NCBI RefSeq assembly: GCF_013520985.1
Contig: NZ_JACDTY010000006.1
Location: forward strand, 248,001-312,000
Direction of reading: 5' to 3'
Length of the DNA: 64,000 nt
Origin: Mesorhizobium neociceri
GTDB taxonomy: Bacteria > Pseudomonadota > Alphaproteobacteria > Rhizobiales > Rhizobiaceae
The notes under the pieces are model-generated. The model made no database searches. It had not been told where the DNA came from and saw only the letters and a list, made by a program, of their open reading frames with translations. The number at the start of each line of letters is the position of its first letter. Position 1 is the stretch's first letter. Position numbers and translations under genes: made by a program. Positions 9,174-17,846 of this stretch are shown here, one piece after another.

Positions 9174-10814
9174 CTACGCCCCCTTCGCCATTTCCCTCAG
9201 CCGGAACTTCTGGATCTTCCCTGTCGACGTCTTAGGCATCTCCGCAAAAATCACTGCCTTCGGCACCTTGAAGCGGGCGAGTAGCGCGCGGCAGTGGTCG
9301 ATGATCTCGGCCTCGCTCGCCGCTTTGCCGGGCTTCAGCTCGACATAGGCGACCGGCACCTCGCCCCATTTGTCGTCAGCCTTGGCGACGACGCCGCAGG
9401 ACGCTACGGACGGGTGCTTGTAGAGCGCGTCCTCGACCTCGATCGAGGAAATATTCTCGCCACCGGAGATGATGATGTCCTTGGAGCGGTCCTTGAGCTG
9501 GATGTAGCCGTCCGGGTGCATGACGCCGAGGTCGCCGGAATGGAACCAGCCGCCGGCGAAGGCCTCGTCTGTCGCCTTCCTGTTCTTGAGATAGCCCTTC
9601 ATGACGATGTTGCCGCGGAACATGACCTCGCCGATGGTCTCGCCGTCGGCCGGCGTCTCCTGCATCGTTTCCGGGTCCATCACCGTCAGGCCTTCGAGCG
9701 CGGCATAGCGCACGCCTTGCCTGGCCTTCTTCTGCGCCTTCGATCCCTTGTCGAGATCGTCCCAGGCGCCGTGCCACTCGTTGACCACCGCCGGACCATA
9801 GGTCTCGGTCAGTCCATAGAGATGGGTGACGGCAAAACCGGCATCGGCCATGCCCGACAGCACGGCTTCCGGCGGCGGGGCGGCCGCGGTGTTGAAGGTG
9901 ACCGTCTGCGGGAAGTGGCGCTTGTCCTCGTCCCTGGCGTTGATCAGCACCGACATGACGACCGGCGCGCCGCATAGATGGGTGACGCCGTGATCGGCGA
10001 TGGCATCGTAGATCGGCTTCGGCCGTACCCAGCGCAGGCAGACATGGGTGCCGGCCTGGACGGCCAGCGTCCACGGAAAGCACCAGCCATTGCAGTGGAA
10101 CATCGGCAGCGTCCAGAGATAGACGGCGTGCTTGGCCATGCCGGCATGGATGGTGTTGGTGTAGGCCATCAGGGCAGCGCCGCGATGGTGGTAGACGACG
10201 CCCTTGGGATTGCCTGTTGTGCCGGAGGTGTAGTTGAGCGAGATGGCGTCCCACTCGTCGTCGGGCATCGACCAGGCGTAGTCCGCATCGCCGTCGGCGA
10301 CGAAATCCTCATAATCGATCGTGCCGATACGCTCGCCCTTCGGATAGGGCGCATCGGCGGCATAGTCGGGATCGTCGTAGTCGATGACCAGCGGCTTGAC
10401 CTTGGCCAGCGCCAGTGCCTGTTTGACGACGGCGGCAAATTCGCGGTCGACGATCAGCACCTTGGTCTCGGCATGGTCGAGCTGAAAGGCGATAACAGCA
10501 GCATCGAGCCTTGTGTTGAGCGAATGCAGCACCGCCTTGGTCATCGGCACGCCGAAATGCGCCTCCAGCATCGGCGGTGTGTTGGACAGCATCACCGTGA
10601 CCGTGTCGCCCTTGCCGATGCCGCGCTTGGAGAGCGCCGAGGCGAGCTTCAGCGAGCGCCGCCAGAAGGTGCGATAGGTGATGCGCTGACTGCCATGGAT
10701 GATGGCGACATGGTCGGGATAGGTCTTCGCCGCCCGCTCCAGATAGGTGAGCGGCGTCAGCGGCTGATGATTGGCGGCGTTCTTGCCGAGATCCTGATCG
10801 TAGGCATTGCCCAT
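9174..10814 (-). CDS. Acyl-CoA synthetase, AMP-binding superfamily
   Basis: This 546-residue enzyme activates a carboxylic acid to an acyl-adenylate and then an acyl-CoA. The phosphate-binding loop YTSGTTGNPKGV is near residue 190. A YGLTETYGP motif and a GWFHSGDLGV motif follow, and the C-terminal lysine sits in TSTGKIQKF. Overall it resembles the medium-chain and methylmercaptopropionate (DmdB-like) acyl-CoA ligases. The ATG at 10814 was chosen because GGGGAGG lies 5 nt upstream; the frame is open far further back without homology. It is divergent from a SorC-type regulator. The acid substrate is not determinable from sequence alone. Confidence 0.88.
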   Translation of the reverse strand: MGNAYDQDLGKNAANHQPLTPLTYLERAAKTYPDHVAIIHGSQRITYRTFWRRSLKLASALSKRGIGKGDTVTVMLSNTPPMLEAHFGVPMTKAVLHSLNTRLDAAVIAFQLDHAETKVLIVDREFAAVVKQALALAKVKPLVIDYDDPDYAADAPYPKGERIGTIDYEDFVADGDADYAWSMPDDEWDAISLNYTSGTTGNPKGVVYHHRGAALMAYTNTIHAGMAKHAVYLWTLPMFHCNGWCFPWTLAVQAGTHVCLRWVRPKPIYDAIADHGVTHLCGAPVVMSVLINARDEDKRHFPQTVTFNTAAAPPPEAVLSGMADAGFAVTHLYGLTETYGPAVVNEWHGAWDDLDKGSKAQKKARQGVRYAALEGLTVMDPETMQETPADGETIGEVMFRGNIVMKGYLKNRKATDEAFAGGWFHSGDLGVMHPDGYIQLKDRSKDIIISGGENISSIEVEDALYKHPSVASCGVVAKADDKWGEVPVAYVELKPGKAASEAEIIDHCRALLARFKVPKAVIFAEMPKTSTGKIQKFRLREMAKGA

Positions 10815-11004
10815 CCCGTCCTCCCCGAATGTTCTTTGTTGAGAACTTCTAACCACAGGTTCCGGCCACGTCACCATCAGCGATTCCCGACCGGACGCAT
10901 TTGGCGCAATGATCATCCAGATTTTGCGGGCAAGAAGGTACTGCGTACCCACGCCAATTTGACTTTTGTCGAGAGCCGTGAATAATGTCAGCCGAGGAGA
11001 CGGC
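10815..11004. promoter_or_regulatory. Divergent promoter region, acyl-CoA synthetase / SorC regulator
   Basis: This 190-nt spacer must carry both start sites. A small dyad, GTTCT at 10831-10835 with AGAAC at 10842-10846, lies right before the synthetase ribosome site. No clear -35/-10 pair could be chosen. Confidence 0.35.
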
Positions 11005-11976
11005 ATGGCGATCCGACCGGCAGAACAGCTTATCCACAAGGCCGCCTGGCTCTATTATGCCCATGGCCTGCGCCAGGACCAGGTCGCAAGCCAGCTTAAC
11101 ATTTCCCGCGCCTCGGTCGCCATGTATCTGCGCAAGGCGCGCGAGACCGGCATCGTCAACATTTCGACCTCGACGCAGCTGTTTACTGACGATGTGCTGG
11201 CGCGCAAGCTCGAGGATGCGCTCAAGCTCGATGCCGTCTGGATCGCGCCGGAGAACGACTATGTCCTCGATCCGTCGACAGACATTGCGGTGCTGGCGGC
11301 GAGCGTCTTTCTGGAGCTGGTGAAGAAAGGCGACCGCATCGGCGTCGCCTGGGGCCGCACCGTCTATACCATCGCCGACATCATGTCCTATGCCGACCTG
11401 CAGGACGTCACCGTGGTGCAGCTCTGCGGCAATCTCGGCGCGCCCTATTCCTACAGACCCGACCAATGCACGATGGAAATCGCGCGCCGGCTCAACGCCA
11501 AGGGGCTGAACTTCTACGCGCCGCTGGTGCTGACGACGGAATTGCTGGCGCATGGGCTGCGCGCCGAACCGGTGATCCGCGAACAATTGGCCAATATCAG
11601 CAACTGCGATCTGGCGCTCTATTCGGTCGGCACCGTCGATGCCGACTGCCATGTCGTCAAATGCGGCGCGCTGAGCGCCGGCGAGATGACCCTGTTGCGC
11701 GAGTTGGGTGCCGCCGGCGTCATCGCCGGCCAGATCATCGATGCCGCCGGCAAGGCGCTCGACTGCAGCTACAACCGCCGCGTCATCTCGGCATCCCTGT
11801 CGTCACTGCGACAGATCGAAAAGCGGCTGATGGTGGTGCAGGAGGACAGCAAGTTCGAACCGCTGCTCGCCGCACTCGCCGGCGGGCTCTGCACGCATCT
11901 GGTCGTCGGTGCCAGCATGGCGCGGCGGCTGCTCGACCATGCCGGAGCCAGTGCGGGGGCAAAAAAGGCTTCCTGA
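11005..11976 (+). CDS. SorC/DeoR-type sugar-binding transcriptional regulator
   Basis: This 323-residue protein has an N-terminal helix-turn-helix (about residues 8-55: AAWLYYAHGLRQDQVASQLN then SRASVAMYLRKARE) and a C-terminal sugar-phosphate sensing domain of the SorC type, with GDRIGVAWGRT and GAAGVIAGQIID. The ATG at 11005 follows GAGGAG with good spacing. It is 97 nt upstream of the fused aldolase/dehydrogenase gene on the same strand, so it most likely controls that gene in response to a phosphorylated deoxysugar or polyol. The effector is inference. Confidence 0.85.
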   Translation: MAIRPAEQLIHKAAWLYYAHGLRQDQVASQLNISRASVAMYLRKARETGIVNISTSTQLFTDDVLARKLEDALKLDAVWIAPENDYVLDPSTDIAVLAASVFLELVKKGDRIGVAWGRTVYTIADIMSYADLQDVTVVQLCGNLGAPYSYRPDQCTMEIARRLNAKGLNFYAPLVLTTELLAHGLRAEPVIREQLANISNCDLALYSVGTVDADCHVVKCGALSAGEMTLLRELGAAGVIAGQIIDAAGKALDCSYNRRVISASLSSLRQIEKRLMVVQEDSKFEPLLAALAGGLCTHLVVGASMARRLLDHAGASAGAKKAS

Positions 11977-12073
11977 CAAACGAAATCCCTGCAGCCGGCG
12001 CATTGTCATCAAGGCGTCGCGGCGTTCCTGTTCACACCAACACAACAAAGACAGCAAAGCGGACGAAAGCGAT

Positions 12074-14128
12074 ATGAAGAACCTTTGGAATGATGGCGAG
12101 GCCGAAAAGCTGGTTGCCGATTATGCGAAAAAGGGCGTTGCCCGCGACCTCGCGCTGCGCGTCTACACGACCCGGCTGCTCGGCGGCGAGCCGCGGCTGG
12201 TGCTGCATGGCGGCGGCAACACGTCGTGCAAGACCAAGGCGACCGACCTCGTCGGCGACGAATGGGATGTGCTGTGCGTCAAGGGCAGCGGCTGGGACAT
12301 GGGCGTCATCGAGCCGCAAGGCCTGCCGGCGGTGAAGATGGGCGCGCTCTTGAAAGCGCGTGCGCTGGACACCCTCGCCGATGAGGATATGGTGGCGCTG
12401 CAGCGGGCGAACCTGATCGACCCCGCCTCCCCCAATCCTTCGGTCGAGACGCTGCTGCACGCCTTCCTGCCGCACAAGTTTGTCGACCACACGCATTCGA
12501 CCGCGATCCTCGCCATCGTCGACCAGGCGGACAGCAAGGCGCTGATCAGGACCGTGTTCGGCAACAGGATGGGCTATGTTCCCTACATCAAGCCGGGCTT
12601 CGACCTCGCCAAGGTGGCGGCCGATGTCTATGACGCCGACCCTAGCGTCGAGGGCCTGATCCTCGACAAGCACGGCATCTTCACCTTCGGCGACGATGCC
12701 AGGCAGGCCTACGATCGCATGATCCACTATGTGAACGTGGCGGAAGAGTATGTCGCCAAGAACGGCAAGCCGCAGCCGGCCAGGGCAGCGCTGCCGGCAA
12801 CGCTTGCGACCCCTGCCTCCATCGCGCCGACACTGCGCGGCGCTGTGGCGGTATCGCGTGGCGAGGGCCGCTTCGACCGCATGATCAGCGACTTCCGCAC
12901 ATCCGATGCCATCGTCGATTTCATCAATTCGGCCGCGATTGCCGACTATGCCGGGCGCGGTGTCTCGACGCCCGACCTGTCGATCCGCATCAAGACCGGG
13001 CCGATGGCCGTGCCGGCGCCGGATGCCGACAGGGCCGGCGACTACAAGGCCGTCATCAAGAGCCATGTCGACGCCTTCGCCAACGACTACCGCACCTACT
13101 TCGAAACGAATGACGCGCTCGACGACGTGAAGCGCACCATGCTCGACCCGATGCCGCGTCTGACGCTGGTGCCGGGCCTCGGCATGTTCGGCCATGGCCG
13201 GACGCTGAAGGATGCGAAGATCGCGTCGGATGTCGGCGAGATGTGGATCGAGGCGGTGCGCGGCGCCGAGGCCGTCGGCAGCTTTTATCCGCTGTCTAAG
13301 GCCGATCTGTTCCCGCTCGAATACTGGTCGCTGGAACAGGCCAAGCTTGCCTCAAACAAGCCGAAGCCGCTGACCGGCCAGGTGGTGCTGATCACCGGCG
13401 GCGCCGGCGCCATCGGTGCAGCGACGGCAAAGCTGTTTGCCGCCAATGGCGCCCATGCCGTCGTCGTCGATCTCGACGCGGCGAAGGCGGCGGAAGCCGC
13501 CAAACAGGCCGGCAACAATTCGATCGGCGTCGGCGCCGACATCACCGACCCCGCACAGATGCGCGCCGCCTTCGACAAAGCGGTCGCCGTCTATGGCGGC
13601 GTCGACATTCTGGTCTCCAATGCGGGTGCGGCCTGGGAAGGCAGGATCGGCGAACTCGACGACTCTCTCCTGCGCAAGAGTTTCGAGCTCAACTTCTTCG
13701 CCCATCAATCGGCGGCGCAGAACGCGGTCCGCATCATGCTGGAACAGGGTACCGGTGGTGTGCTTCTGTTCAACACCTCCAAGCAGGCGGTCAATCCCGG
13801 TCCGAAATTCGGCGCTTATGGCGTGCCGAAGGCGGCGACGCTGTTCCTGTCCCGGCAATATGCGTTGGACTACGGCGCGCATGGCATCCGCTCCAACGCG
13901 GTCAATGCCGACCGCATCCGCTCCGGCCTGTTGACCGACGCCATGATCGCCAGCCGTTCCGGCGCGCGCGGCCTGTCGGAGAAGGAATACATGTCTGGCA
14001 ATCTGCTCGGACAGGAAGTGACCGCCGAAGACGTGGCGCAGGCCTTCCTGCACCACGCGCTGGCTGAGCGCACCACTGCGGACGTGACGACCGTCGACGG
14101 CGGCAACATCGCGGCGGCACTGCGCTAA
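12074..14128 (+). CDS. Fused class II aldolase / short-chain dehydrogenase (RhaD-like)
   Basis: This 684-residue protein has two enzymes in one chain. The N-terminal half is a class II (zinc) aldolase of the fuculose/rhamnulose-phosphate type, with LHGGGNTSCK and the metal ligands His139 and His141 in DHTHST. The C-terminal half, from about residue 435, is a short-chain dehydrogenase with GGAGAIG and YGVPK (Tyr582, Lys586). Enzymes of this architecture cleave a deoxyketose 1-phosphate, classically L-rhamnulose 1-phosphate, to dihydroxyacetone phosphate plus an aldehyde that the second half oxidises or reduces. A SorC-type regulator precedes it. No rhamnose isomerase or kinase is nearby, while mtnK and mtnA are 5 kb away, so a role on methylthioribulose or deoxyribulose phosphate is worth considering. 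Confidence 0.85.
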   Translation: MKNLWNDGEAEKLVADYAKKGVARDLALRVYTTRLLGGEPRLVLHGGGNTSCKTKATDLVGDEWDVLCVKGSGWDMGVIEPQGLPAVKMGALLKARALDTLADEDMVALQRANLIDPASPNPSVETLLHAFLPHKFVDHTHSTAILAIVDQADSKALIRTVFGNRMGYVPYIKPGFDLAKVAADVYDADPSVEGLILDKHGIFTFGDDARQAYDRMIHYVNVAEEYVAKNGKPQPARAALPATLATPASIAPTLRGAVAVSRGEGRFDRMISDFRTSDAIVDFINSAAIADYAGRGVSTPDLSIRIKTGPMAVPAPDADRAGDYKAVIKSHVDAFANDYRTYFETNDALDDVKRTMLDPMPRLTLVPGLGMFGHGRTLKDAKIASDVGEMWIEAVRGAEAVGSFYPLSKADLFPLEYWSLEQAKLASNKPKPLTGQVVLITGGAGAIGAATAKLFAANGAHAVVVDLDAAKAAEAAKQAGNNSIGVGADITDPAQMRAAFDKAVAVYGGVDILVSNAGAAWEGRIGELDDSLLRKSFELNFFAHQSAAQNAVRIMLEQGTGGVLLFNTSKQAVNPGPKFGAYGVPKAATLFLSRQYALDYGAHGIRSNAVNADRIRSGLLTDAMIASRSGARGLSEKEYMSGNLLGQEVTAEDVAQAFLHHALAERTTADVTTVDGGNIAAALR

Positions 14129-14137
14129 AGATAGAAC

Positions 14138-14178
14138 TGGAGCGGTTCATCGTTTCACCAAAATGGCGAACCGCTCCA
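14138..14178 (+). terminator. Stem-loop after the aldolase/dehydrogenase gene
   Basis: TGGAGCGGTTC at 14138-14148 pairs with GAACCGCTCCA at 14168-14178, starting 10 nt after the stop codon. The 11-bp stem without a T tract suits a Rho-assisted end or a dispersed palindromic repeat. Confidence 0.5.
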
Positions 14179-14350
14179 CCTCCCGGTCTTAACGGACTGC
14201 AGGCTGAAAATCGCTTTCGCACTTCGTGCTGAAAAACTGCTCGAACCGGTCAAAATCCCACTCCAATCCTTCGCTTATTGCTCTACCAGTTTAGGGGGCA
14301 CCATGTGTTTCGCATGCGAGCGCCAACCCTGATCATTGGTGGAGTTGTCC

Positions 14351-15421
14351 ATGGCAGCGAAAAGACTTCGTATCGGCGTGCTCTTCGGCGGGCGCTCCGC
14401 CGAACATGAGGTTTCGCTGCTCTCAGCGACCAACGTGATGGCCGCGCTGGATCCGGCGAAATACGACGCCGTTCCCATCTTCGTCAGCCGCGAGGGACAA
14501 TGGCTGCTGAGCAGCTTCGAGAATGGCGCGCTGGCGACGCCGTCTGATGGGACGCAGATCTGCCTGGTGCCTGGCGGGCATGGACGGATGCTGGCGATCC
14601 CCGCTAATAGCGCGCCGCACGACTTGCCTGATATCGATATGCTGTTCCCGGTGCTGCACGGCCTGCATGGCGAGGACGGCGCGGTGCAAGGGCTGGCCGA
14701 GGTGGCGCGCGTGCCGCTCACCGGCTGCGGCATATTGGGGTCCGCCACTGCACTCGACAAGGACATCGCCAAGCGGCTGCTGAAGGCGGCCGGTGTGCCC
14801 GTCGCCCGCTCGGTGACGATCGAGGAGGGTGCGGTCCCTCCCCTCGCTGCGCTGGAAGATCAACTCGGCCTGCCACTGTTCATCAAGCCGGCACGGCAGG
14901 GCTCGTCGGTCGGCGTTGCCAAGGTCAATGGCAGCCAGGAATTCGACCGGGCGCTGGCAGATGCCTTCCAGCATGATCGCAAACTGCTGGCGGAGGAATT
15001 CGTTCGCGGCCGAGAGATTGAATTCAGCGTGCTGGAGAGCCCCGAAGGCAAGCTCTTCGTTTCGCGGCCGGGCGAGATCGTGCCGGCGGAAAGCCACGGC
15101 TTCTACAACTACAACGCCAAATATATCGACGAGATTGGCGCCGCATTGATCGTGCCGACCGAACTACCGCCGGCGGTCGAGGCAGCCATGCGCGCCATGG
15201 CGGCAAAAGCTTTCCGAGCCGTCGGTTGCGATGCGATGGCACGCGTCGACTTTTTCCTGATGCCGGACATGACGTTCGTGATCAACGAGCTCAACACCAT
15301 CCCTGGCTTCACCGACATCAGCATGTACGCCAAGGCGATGGCGGCAAGCGGCGTCAGCTATACCGAAGTCATCGACCGGCTTATGGCGCACGGGCTGGCG
15401 CGCGCGGGGCGGCCACGATGA
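14351..15421 (+). CDS. ddl: D-alanine--D-alanine ligase
   Basis: This 356-residue ATP-grasp enzyme joins two D-alanines for the peptidoglycan stem peptide in the cytosol. The N-terminal domain has GVLFGGRSAEHEVSLLSATN. The ATP-binding region has KPARQGSSVGVAKV. The C-terminal metal and substrate site reads INELNTIPGFTDISMY. The ATG at 14351 was chosen because GGTGGAG lies just upstream; a TTG 15 nt earlier is also in frame. It stands alone rather than in a mur-fts cluster, so it may be a second ligase (DdlA-like) next to a ddlB elsewhere; that is inference. Confidence 0.93.
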   Translation: MAAKRLRIGVLFGGRSAEHEVSLLSATNVMAALDPAKYDAVPIFVSREGQWLLSSFENGALATPSDGTQICLVPGGHGRMLAIPANSAPHDLPDIDMLFPVLHGLHGEDGAVQGLAEVARVPLTGCGILGSATALDKDIAKRLLKAAGVPVARSVTIEEGAVPPLAALEDQLGLPLFIKPARQGSSVGVAKVNGSQEFDRALADAFQHDRKLLAEEFVRGREIEFSVLESPEGKLFVSRPGEIVPAESHGFYNYNAKYIDEIGAALIVPTELPPAVEAAMRAMAAKAFRAVGCDAMARVDFFLMPDMTFVINELNTIPGFTDISMYAKAMAASGVSYTEVIDRLMAHGLARAGRPR

Positions 15422-15506
15422 AAGGGCAGCTTTAACTGCTTGCCTGAGTTTTCGTGCTTGGTGGTTGTGCCTGTTTTTCGACGAGTGCGCGTTTCATGAG
15501 CGCCTT

Positions 15507-15647
15507 CCCCCACTCCGTCGCCGCTTCGCGGCGCCACCTCTCCCCCCTCCGGAGGGAGAGGAAGGCGCCAGCTGGAATAAGGTCGCGCCTTTCCTCTCCC
15601 CCGTCGATCGGGGGAGAGGTGTCGAGCGAAGCTCGACGGAGTGGGGG
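15507..15647. repeat. Long intergenic inverted-repeat element B
   Basis: CCCCCACTCCGTCG at 15507-15520 is the exact reverse complement of CGACGGAGTGGGGG at 15634-15647, with nested arms CCTCTCCC/GGGAGAGG between. It fills the gap between the convergent ddl and binding-protein genes and probably ends both transcripts. Confidence 0.7.
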
Positions 15648-15678
15648 TCGACGGCTCCCCTTTCGCTTTTATCAGACC

Positions 15679-16728
15679 TTACTTCGCGTTCGGGTTTGGC
15701 ATCCAGGCCGGCATGGCGACATCGGCATGGGCGAACTGCGGCAGCTTGGCCGACAGGTCTTCCATGTTCTTGATGTCTTTGTCGATCAGGTCTTTCTGGG
15801 TGATCAGCGTCGGCGGCACGATGACGTTGTGGCCGGGATCTTCACCGGCCAGCAGCTGCGCAAGCGCGCGCACCGAAACCTGACCGACGACGGCCGGGTT
15901 GGTGGCGGCGGTGGCGGCCCAGGCGCTGTCGGTTTCGCGCATCGCCGCGATGTCCGAGGTCGAGATGTCGGCGGAGTAGATCTTGATCTTCTTGTTCAGG
16001 CCCGCCTCGTCGACGGCGATCTTCACGCCCTTGGCGAATTCGTCATAGGGCGCGAACATGACATTGATGTCGGTATGCGCCTGGAGCACCGAGCGCGCCT
16101 GGTTGGCGACGGAGTTGGCGATCGGGTTGTCGAGCGTGCCGAACATCGCGGCTTCCTTGATGCCGGCATACTTCTTCTTCACATCGACCCAGGTCTCGTT
16201 GCGGCGGTCGAGCGGCGCGATGCCGGCGACATAGACATAACCGGCGTTCCAGCTCTCGCCATTGTCCTTGACCGCTTGCTCAAGCGCGAGGCGCGCAAGG
16301 TCCTTGTCGGACTGTTCGATCTGCGGGATCTTGGGGTTTTCGACATTGACGTCGAAGGCCACCACCTTGATGCCGGCGTCGACCGCGCGCTGGGCGGCGT
16401 CCTTCATCGATTCCGTCAGGCCGTGCTGGATGATGATGCCCTGCACGCCAAGCGCAATGGCCTGGTCGACCATGTCGGACTGAAGGGCGGCATCCTGGCG
16501 GCTGTCGAGCACGCGCAGATCGATGCCGAGCGCCTTTGACTGGGATTCGACACCCGAGAGATAGGCCTGAAAGAAATCGCCGGTCGAGAGATAGCGCACC
16601 AGCGCGATCTTGACGCCCGGCTTGTCGAACGGCGCCGGCTTGTCGGCGGCAAATGCCCCCGGCATCAGCATCGTTGCACCGGCCAATCCGAGCACGACCT
16701 TCCCCAGAAGTCTTCTTGTAATGTTCAC
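15679..16728 (-). CDS. Ribose-type sugar ABC transporter substrate-binding protein
   Basis: This 349-residue periplasmic protein captures a small sugar or sugar-like molecule for the ABC importer encoded just upstream. It has a cleavable signal peptide ending near PGAFAADKP, then the two-lobed fold of the ribose-binding (type I) class, with ALVRYLSTGDFFQAYLSGVE, GVQGIIIQHG and ADISTSDIAAMRE. The start is a GTG at 16728 with GGAGGA upstream; longer readings in the same frame would put about 29 unlikely residues before the signal peptide. It is the last gene of an ATPase-permease-binding protein unit divergent from mtnK-mtnA, so methylthioribose or 5-deoxyribose is the suggested ligand. RhaS of the rhamnose importer is an alternative relative. 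Confidence 0.85.
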   Translation of the reverse strand: MNITRRLLGKVVLGLAGATMLMPGAFAADKPAPFDKPGVKIALVRYLSTGDFFQAYLSGVESQSKALGIDLRVLDSRQDAALQSDMVDQAIALGVQGIIIQHGLTESMKDAAQRAVDAGIKVVAFDVNVENPKIPQIEQSDKDLARLALEQAVKDNGESWNAGYVYVAGIAPLDRRNETWVDVKKKYAGIKEAAMFGTLDNPIANSVANQARSVLQAHTDINVMFAPYDEFAKGVKIAVDEAGLNKKIKIYSADISTSDIAAMRETDSAWAATAATNPAVVGQVSVRALAQLLAGEDPGHNVIVPPTLITQKDLIDKDIKNMEDLSAKLPQFAHADVAMPAWMPNPNAK

Positions 16729-16774
16729 TTTGTTTCCTCCACTTGTTGAACCCAAAACTGTCCCGGCAGCCGTT

Positions 16775-17770
16775 CTATCTCCTGCCCCGGCCGGAAAGGG
16801 CGAAGGTGAAGACAAGGGCGACGACGAGAACCACGCCCTTGACGAAATCCTGCGTGTAGTAAGGCGCGTTCATCATCGTCAGGCCTTGCAGCAGGATGCC
16901 GACGAACAGCGCGCCCACTGCAGTTCCGAAGGCGTTCGGCTTGGCGGCGCCGAGCACCGCGTAACCGATCAGCGCCGCGGCAACCGCATCGAGCAGCAGA
17001 TTATTACCCGAGGCGATGTCGCCGCGTCCAAGTCGTGCCGCGAGCAAAATGCCGCCGATCGAGGCAAAAACTCCTGAAATGACGTAGGCCCAGATTTTGT
17101 ATGCCTTGACAGGCGCACCGGCGAGTTCCGCGGCGCGCTCATTCGAGCCGACCGCATACATCATGCGGCCGAAGCGGGTGTATTCGAGGAAGAACCAGAT
17201 CAGCACGGCGAGCACGATGAGCACGACGACCGACACCGGGATGAGGTTCGGGATGAAGAAGTCGAAGCGGTGGCGGCCGAGCGCCAGGAAAGCATCTGAG
17301 AATTTGCCGTTGGCGACGGAGCCGTCGGGCATGGTCATCCCTGTGGCGATGGAGCGCCCTTCGGTCGGGATGCGCTGCAGGCCGACGAGCAGGAACATCA
17401 TGCCGAGCGTCGCCAGCAGATCGGGCACGCGCATATAGACGATCAGCCAGCCATTGATCAGGCCGACGATGGCACCGATGAGCAGGCAGACGACGACCGC
17501 GACGACGACATTCTGCTCCAGCACCACCATGACATAGGCCGCCGCCATCATGGCCGACGTGGCGACCGAGCCGATCGACAGGTCGAAACCGCCGACGACA
17601 AGCGTGGCGGTGACACCGAGCGCCAGCACGCCGGTGATGGCGACCGACTGGAAGATGAAGACGGCACTTTGCGGCGAGACGAACCCATCGGCGGCGATGG
17701 CGAAATACGCGATCAGCCCGAACAGAAGCACGATGAACCCATAGCGGATGGCGTAGTCGCGCAGCGTCAT
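16775..17770 (-). CDS. Ribose-type sugar ABC transporter permease
   Basis: This 331-residue integral membrane protein belongs to the BPD_transp_2 permease family (RbsC-like), with about 8-10 hydrophobic helices, GFDLSIGSVATSAMMAAAYV near residue 65 and GSNERAAELAGAPV near 215, the coupling loop that contacts the ATPase. It would form the homodimeric channel for the binding protein downstream and the double ATPase upstream. One permease gene suffices for this class, unlike the paired permeases of the rhizobial rhamnose importer. The ATG at 17770 is the only good start. Confidence 0.87.
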   Translation of the reverse strand: MTLRDYAIRYGFIVLLFGLIAYFAIAADGFVSPQSAVFIFQSVAITGVLALGVTATLVVGGFDLSIGSVATSAMMAAAYVMVVLEQNVVVAVVVCLLIGAIVGLINGWLIVYMRVPDLLATLGMMFLLVGLQRIPTEGRSIATGMTMPDGSVANGKFSDAFLALGRHRFDFFIPNLIPVSVVVLIVLAVLIWFFLEYTRFGRMMYAVGSNERAAELAGAPVKAYKIWAYVISGVFASIGGILLAARLGRGDIASGNNLLLDAVAAALIGYAVLGAAKPNAFGTAVGALFVGILLQGLTMMNAPYYTQDFVKGVVLVVALVFTFALSGRGRR

Positions 17771-17846
17771 TCAGCGCCCGCCGTCAACATCCAACTCAAA
17801 CCCATGCGCTCCATTCCAATTCTCATCGTTCTTCAATCATCGTGGC